The notes beneath the pieces are model-generated. The model was not told the origin of the DNA. It ran no database searches and saw nothing but the letters and a program-made list of their open reading frames with translations. Shown here piece after piece: positions 5,499-7,066 of a stretch of DNA of 7,066 nucleotides. Every line of letters begins with the position of its first letter. Within the stretch, counting starts at the first letter, position 1. Made by a program: the position numbers and the translations under genes. Source of the stretch: Erysipelotrichaceae bacterium. Lineage in GTDB: Bacteria > Bacillota_I > Bacilli_A > Erysipelotrichales > Erysipelotrichaceae. The DNA is taken from contig JAILBD010000102.1 in NCBI GenBank assembly GCA_024681275.1, forward strand, positions 1-7,066, written 5' to 3'.

Positions 5499-5509
5499 TC
5501 GCTTTTCTT
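5395..5509 (+). repeat. Direct repeat copy B: decayed vapC 3' end with terminator stem
   Basis: Partner of 4456-4572, in the same orientation, offset about 939 bases at the 5' end. It keeps the terminator stem better than copy A does and has two 1-base deletions relative to the vapC frame. Confidence 0.8.
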
Positions 5510-5513
5510 CTTT
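5461..5513 (+). terminator. Terminator of higBA, possibly bidirectional
   Basis: AAAGCGATCAC (5461-5471) and GTGATCGCTTT (5495-5505) form a perfect 11-pair stem with a 23-base loop, followed by TCTTCTTTTT. The loop is long but the stem is strong. On the minus strand the same stem is followed by GATCTTTATTTTT, so it may also stop the convergent zinc-ribbon operon, whose last gene ends inside the loop. Confidence 0.65.
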
Positions 5514-5642
5514 TTCAAAAGGAAACCAAGGCAACTCAAATCCGTCATTCTCCGTCTTTTCATGCAAGGCATAGTCATCTTTGAGCTCCTCATCGCTCCA
5601 GCCCAGACGCTTCATCTCCTTGATATATTCCTTAAACGACAT
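5478..5642 (-). CDS. Small 54-aa protein coupled to the zinc-ribbon gene
   Basis: A 54-codon frame on the minus strand, beginning MSFKEYIKEMKRLGWSDEEL and ending with EKEEKRSQSSQE. Its ATG (5642) overlaps the stop of the zinc-ribbon gene by 11 bases in another frame, and GGGAGG lies 9 bases upstream, inside the zinc-ribbon gene; this is a standard translational-coupling layout. The N-terminal half looks like a genuine amphipathic helix followed by LGWSDEEL; the middle contains FELPWFPFE, which could be a docking motif. The family is unknown to me. The last 9 or so codons run through the terminator stem and the antisense of the vapC fossil, so the tail is probably an acquired readthrough end. 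A partner role with the zinc-ribbon protein is inferred from coupling only. Confidence 0.65.
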   Translation of the reverse strand: MSFKEYIKEMKRLGWSDEELKDDYALHEKTENDGFELPWFPFEKEEKRSQSSQE

Positions 5643-5919
5643 AGGGAAGATCCTCCCGGAAATAATACTTCTTCATCGCTTTCAGAAACTCTCTGTTCAA
5701 AGGATAGGAAGAGCTCTCGCCCAGTATCGAATCGTGACCGCAGAAGGGACAGACGGCCTTGCTTTCCATGTCGTTCAGATCCTTCCAGCGGACATCGTTT
5801 GCCAGAAAGATCCTCCCGCAGTGATAACAGCCGCACACGCTGCAACGCAGCAGATCCGACCTCCTGTTGTTGGAAAACCTTCCGGCATTGACGAGCTCGC
5901 TGATCGTATATTTCTTCAT
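5632..5919 (-). CDS. Small zinc-ribbon cytoplasmic protein
   Basis: A 95-aa protein with two Cys groups: CSVCGCYHC (26-34) and CPFCG (57-61), separated by a segment with the conserved look RIFLANDVRW, then HDSILGESSSYPLNREFLKAMKKYYF (62-87). The four-Cys layout should bind zinc. I recall an uncharacterised bacterial family with the same order (Cys pair, Cys pair, GxDSVIGESSGYP, EFLxxMxxYWF); no function is established to my knowledge. The N-terminus TISELVNAGRFSNNRRSDLL is basic. The start at 5919 is fixed by GGGAGG (plus 5927-5932), 7 bases upstream. It leads a two-gene minus-strand unit with the 54-aa protein, convergent with higBA. Confidence 0.87.
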   Translation of the reverse strand: MKKYTISELVNAGRFSNNRRSDLLRCSVCGCYHCGRIFLANDVRWKDLNDMESKAVCPFCGHDSILGESSSYPLNREFLKAMKKYYFREDLPYVV

Positions 5920-5954
5920 CTATCCACCTCCCGATCTCATGATAGGATATTATG

Positions 5955-5987
5955 AAAAAAGGACTGTTCCATTTTTCGGACAGTCCT
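5955..5987 (-). terminator. Minus-strand terminator just upstream of the zinc-ribbon gene
   Basis: On the minus strand AGGACTGTCC... pairs with ...GGAACAGTCCT (arms at plus 5980-5987 and 5960-5967, extended by two more pairs) around a short A-rich loop, followed by six U (5960 to 5955). It ends only about 23 bases before the zinc-ribbon RBS, so it may act as an attenuator in that gene's leader instead of ending another gene. Confidence 0.7.
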
Positions 5988-5999
5988 GACTGAAGCCAT

Positions 6000-6021
6000 A
6001 AAAAAACGATCCTTCCGGATC
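6000..6021 (-). terminator. Second, short minus-strand hairpin with U tract
   Basis: On the minus strand GATCC (plus 6021-6017) and GGATC (6012-6008) form a 5-pair stem with loop GGAA, then G and seven U (6006 to 6000). The stem is short but GNRA-like looped and GC-capped. It precedes the stronger hairpin at 5955-5987 in the same direction. Confidence 0.5.
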
Positions 6022-6036
6022 ACCCCCAACAGATTC

Positions 6037-6045
6037 ATTATCTCA
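6037..6045 (-). promoter_or_regulatory. Candidate extended -10 promoter of the zinc-ribbon operon
   Basis: On the minus strand TGAGATAAT (6045 to 6037) is an extended -10. Transcription would start near 6030 and then cross both minus-strand hairpins before reaching the zinc-ribbon RBS, giving a leader of about 110 bases. No clear -35. Confidence 0.35.
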
Positions 6046-6087
6046 TAAAAATTCAGAAAAAAACAGTCTTTTCTTTTCATATAAAAC

Positions 6088-6096
6088 TGCTACCAT
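6088..6096 (+). promoter_or_regulatory. Candidate extended -10 promoter of the small structured unit
   Basis: TGCTACCAT is an extended -10 with a weak T-rich -35 region around 6067-6074. Transcription would start near 6103. It is a modest match and the least certain of the promoters listed. Confidence 0.3.
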
Positions 6097-6127
6097 GAAG
6101 GTGTAAAGAGAAGGAAAAATAATTAAG

Positions 6128-6145
6128 ATCCGATGGGTGTCGGAT
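6128..6145 (+). promoter_or_regulatory. Hairpin in the leader of the small unit
   Basis: ATCCGA (6128-6133) and TCGGAT (6140-6145) form a perfect 6-pair stem around TGGGTG. It lies about 12 bases before the strong RBS of the 9-codon leader ORF. No known riboswitch consensus is recognised. Confidence 0.4.
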
Positions 6146-6169
6146 AGTGAGAATTAGGAGGAATCAAAA

Positions 6170-6199
6170 ATGAAGGAGATCCTGAAAGAAATTCATTGA
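6170..6199 (+). CDS. Possible 9-aa leader peptide, or first block of a broken gene
   Basis: ATG followed by KEILKEIH and TGA. The RBS TTAGGAGGAATC is among the strongest in the window (AGGAGG at 6157-6162, 7 bases before the ATG), which argues that ribosomes do initiate here. The stop is followed after three bases by the hairpin arm at 6203, the usual spacing for translation-coupled attenuators. The same frame continues after the TGA, through a second TGA at 6230-6232, into the 43-codon ORF. It may therefore instead be the start of an 80-residue gene broken or recoded at two TGA codons. Confidence 0.4.
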   Translation: MKEILKEIH

Positions 6200-6202
6200 T
6201 CC

Positions 6203-6251
6203 CTCATCGGCCGGTTGATCAGCGGACGATGAGTGGTAAACTTGCTGATCA
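6203..6251 (+). promoter_or_regulatory. Two competing hairpins downstream of the leader ORF
   Basis: CTCATCG (6203-6209) pairs with CGATGAG (6227-6233), 7 pairs, with an inner CCG/CGG (6211-6213, 6223-6225). The segment TGATCAGC (6216-6223), inside that loop, pairs over 8 bases with GCTGATCA (6244-6251). The two helices are mutually exclusive unless they form a pseudoknot. A ribosome stalled at the leader stop at 6197-6199 would cover the first arm and favour the second helix. That is the logic of an attenuator; what it would sense is unknown. Confidence 0.4.
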
Positions 6252-6283
6252 GAACATTGGATATTCCTACGGAGGAAAGACCA

Positions 6284-6415
6284 ATGTACGGCTACTGTCA
6301 TATGACAGAGAATTCCATCACTACCTATATTAAAAATTTAAAAACACAAAGTGCAAAATTACGGGTTTATGAAACCCAAGCTGAGAAAGCAATGCAAAAG
6401 AAAAACTGCCGTTGA
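6284..6415 (+). CDS. Small 43-aa protein of unknown function, or 3' part of a broken gene
   Basis: ATG at 6284 has a good RBS, GGAGG at 6271-6275, 8 bases upstream. The peptide runs MYGYCHMTENSITTYIKN, then LKTQSAKLRVYETQAEKAMQ and KKNCR; it is helical, with a possible coiled coil in its second half, and MTENSITTYIKNL resembles the second helix of a helix-turn-helix. A GTG at 6233, directly after a TGA, would give 60 residues but has no RBS and lies in a hairpin. The residues before the ATG (NLLIRTLDIPTEERP) also look protein-like, which suggests that a longer gene was once read. TTA and AAA-rich codons differ from the neighbouring genes and suggest foreign origin. I do not recognise the family. 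Confidence 0.4.
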   Translation: MYGYCHMTENSITTYIKNLKTQSAKLRVYETQAEKAMQKKNCR

Positions 6416-6437
6416 AGTATAACGGCAGTATTTTTTT
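6405..6437 (+). terminator. Strong intrinsic terminator of the small unit
   Basis: ACTGCCGTT (6405-6413) and AACGGCAGT (6421-6429) pair perfectly over 9 bases around GAAGTAT, followed by AATTTTTTT-like sequence with seven T (6431-6437). The stop of the 43-codon ORF (6413-6415) lies at the edge of the loop. A smaller hairpin, GGGTTT/AAACCC (6363-6368, 6372-6377), lies just upstream inside the ORF. Confidence 0.92.
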
Positions 6438-6463
6438 ACTGATCACGCTGATGATCGCCCTGC

Positions 6464-6493
6464 TTTTCAAAACACATCCTCAACGAATATACT
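6464..6493 (+). promoter_or_regulatory. Candidate promoter of the HAD gene
   Basis: TTTTCA (6464-6469) and TATACT (6488-6493) are separated by 18 bases. Transcription would start near 6500, close to the RBS AAGAAGG (6504-6510). The promoter follows the terminator at 6405-6437, consistent with an independent gene. Confidence 0.45.
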
Positions 6494-6518
6494 TAAATCA
6501 AAAGAAGAAGGTATAGAT

Positions 6519-7066
6519 ATGTATAAAGTCATCGTAAGCGACATGGACGGAACGCTCCTGAAAGACGACAAAAGCGTTTCCGAAGAGACACTGGCACTTC
6601 TCAGGAAGCTGGATGAGGAAGGGATCCTCTTTCTGCCTTCCACCGGAAGGACGCATCGTGAAATGCCGAAAGCCATCAGGGGACAGCCTTTTGTCTCCTA
6701 TGCCATCTGCTGCAACGGCGGAGCTGTCTACGACTATAAAAACCAGAGATACATCTATGAGAACGCCATTCCTTACGAAACGGGTCTGAAGCTCCTGGAA
6801 CACATCCGGGACTATCCCGTATTCAGATCGGCCGTCATCAACGGCGAAAGGATCTGCGAAGGAGATGAGGAAGGAAACGTCGCCGAAGATATCGCCGGAC
6901 GCGCCGTCAAAGACATCCTCTTCAACTTCACCGGAAAACCGGACATCATCAAAGCTTTTGCAGAAAAACATTCCGATGCGCAGAAATTCCTGCTCTACCT
7001 GGAAAAGGCGGAAGACAAGGAAAGGATCACCAAAGATCTGCAGAAACACTTCCCTTCCCTCAACAT
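6519..7066 (+). CDS. Cof-type HAD-IIB phosphatase (5' part, cut by the window end)
   Basis: The first 182 codons of a haloacid-dehalogenase-superfamily hydrolase of the Cof/YidA type, cytoplasmic Mg2+-dependent phosphatases acting on sugar phosphates or phosphorylated cofactors. Motif I is VSDMDGTLL (6-14) with nucleophile Asp8 and general acid Asp10. Motif II is FLPSTGR (38-44) with Ser41, followed by the CNGGAVYDY (65-73) typical of class IIB. The cap domain starts near 85 and continues to the edge; motifs III and IV would lie beyond 7066. The usual length is 260-280 aa, so about a third is missing. Start at 6519, with AAGAAGG 8 bases upstream. The substrate cannot be inferred. A 183-codon antisense frame opposite it is a shadow. 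Confidence 0.95.
   Translation, partial: MYKVIVSDMDGTLLKDDKSVSEETLALLRKLDEEGILFLPSTGRTHREMPKAIRGQPFVSYAICCNGGAVYDYKNQRYIYENAIPYETGLKLLEHIRDYPVFRSAVINGERICEGDEEGNVAEDIAGRAVKDILFNFTGKPDIIKAFAEKHSDAQKFLLYLEKAEDKERITKDLQKHFPSLN

Noticed and set aside
5562..5955. Two long plus-strand frames across the zinc-ribbon gene
   Set aside because: Antisense to a Cys-patterned gene with a strong RBS; no RBS or recognizable domains of their own.
6250..6290. GAGGAAAGACC resembles the conserved GAGGAAAGUCC of RNase P RNA
   Set aside because: One-base mismatch in a critical core, and the unit ends by 6437 without the other conserved regions; RNase P RNA would need about 350-400 bases. It fits an RBS before the ATG at 6284 better.
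6498..7049. 183-codon minus-strand frame opposite the HAD gene
   Set aside because: It is rich in Val/Phe/Asp, has no RBS or family match, and the plus strand carries unmistakable HAD motifs.
1..7066. CRISPR arrays, tRNA or rRNA genes, insertion sequences
   Set aside because: No regularly spaced repeats, no tRNA cloverleaf or CCA-type ends, no transposase motifs were seen; the only long repeat is the vapC tail pair.

Overview
The window looks like a mid-GC, low-complexity-leader Bacillota chromosome segment. Strong AGGAGG-type ribosome binding sites, many candidate extended -10 promoters, U-rich intrinsic terminators on both strands and anaerobe-type enzymes (iron-dependent alcohol dehydrogenase, Cof-type HAD) suggest a gut or oral anaerobe of the Erysipelotrichia or a neighbouring class. 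The placement is an inference from style and not from a marker gene.

Layout. 1-1990: an iron-containing alcohol dehydrogenase followed after 37 bases by a membrane-anchored protein that has the outline of a NERD nuclease domain but lacks its acidic/lysine signature; a terminator closes this unit. 2038-2482: a monocistronic VOC (glyoxalase-fold) protein with its own promoter and terminator. 2522-3767, minus strand: a protein of unknown family (119 aa) upstream of an alpha/beta hydrolase of the cinnamoyl/feruloyl-esterase type, ending convergently with the VOC gene. 3878-5509, plus strand: a toxin-antitoxin island made of a Phd/VapB-type antitoxin with an overlapping PIN toxin (VapC), then a RelE-fold HigB toxin with a HigA antitoxin. 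5478-5919, minus strand: a small zinc-ribbon protein translationally coupled to a 54-aa protein. 6088-6437: a short, highly structured transcription unit with a 9-codon leader ORF, competing hairpins, a 43-codon ORF and a strong terminator. 6519-end: the first 182 codons of a Cof-type HAD phosphatase.

The most unusual points are three. First, the 3' end of vapC (with its terminator stem) occurs twice, once intact and once as a frameshifted fossil right after higA, so higBA sits between two direct repeats of about 117 bases. Second, the fossil and its terminator are read on the opposite strand as the C-terminal tail of the 54-aa protein. Third, the 6088-6437 unit has the anatomy of a leader-peptide attenuator or of a recoded/broken small gene, with two in-frame TGA codons.

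Working together: both toxin-antitoxin modules carry self-regulation signatures at their promoters (an inverted repeat centred on the vap -10; direct repeats around the hig -35). The metabolic and enzyme genes on either side look like unlinked host genes, so the island appears to be inserted between housekeeping-type units.
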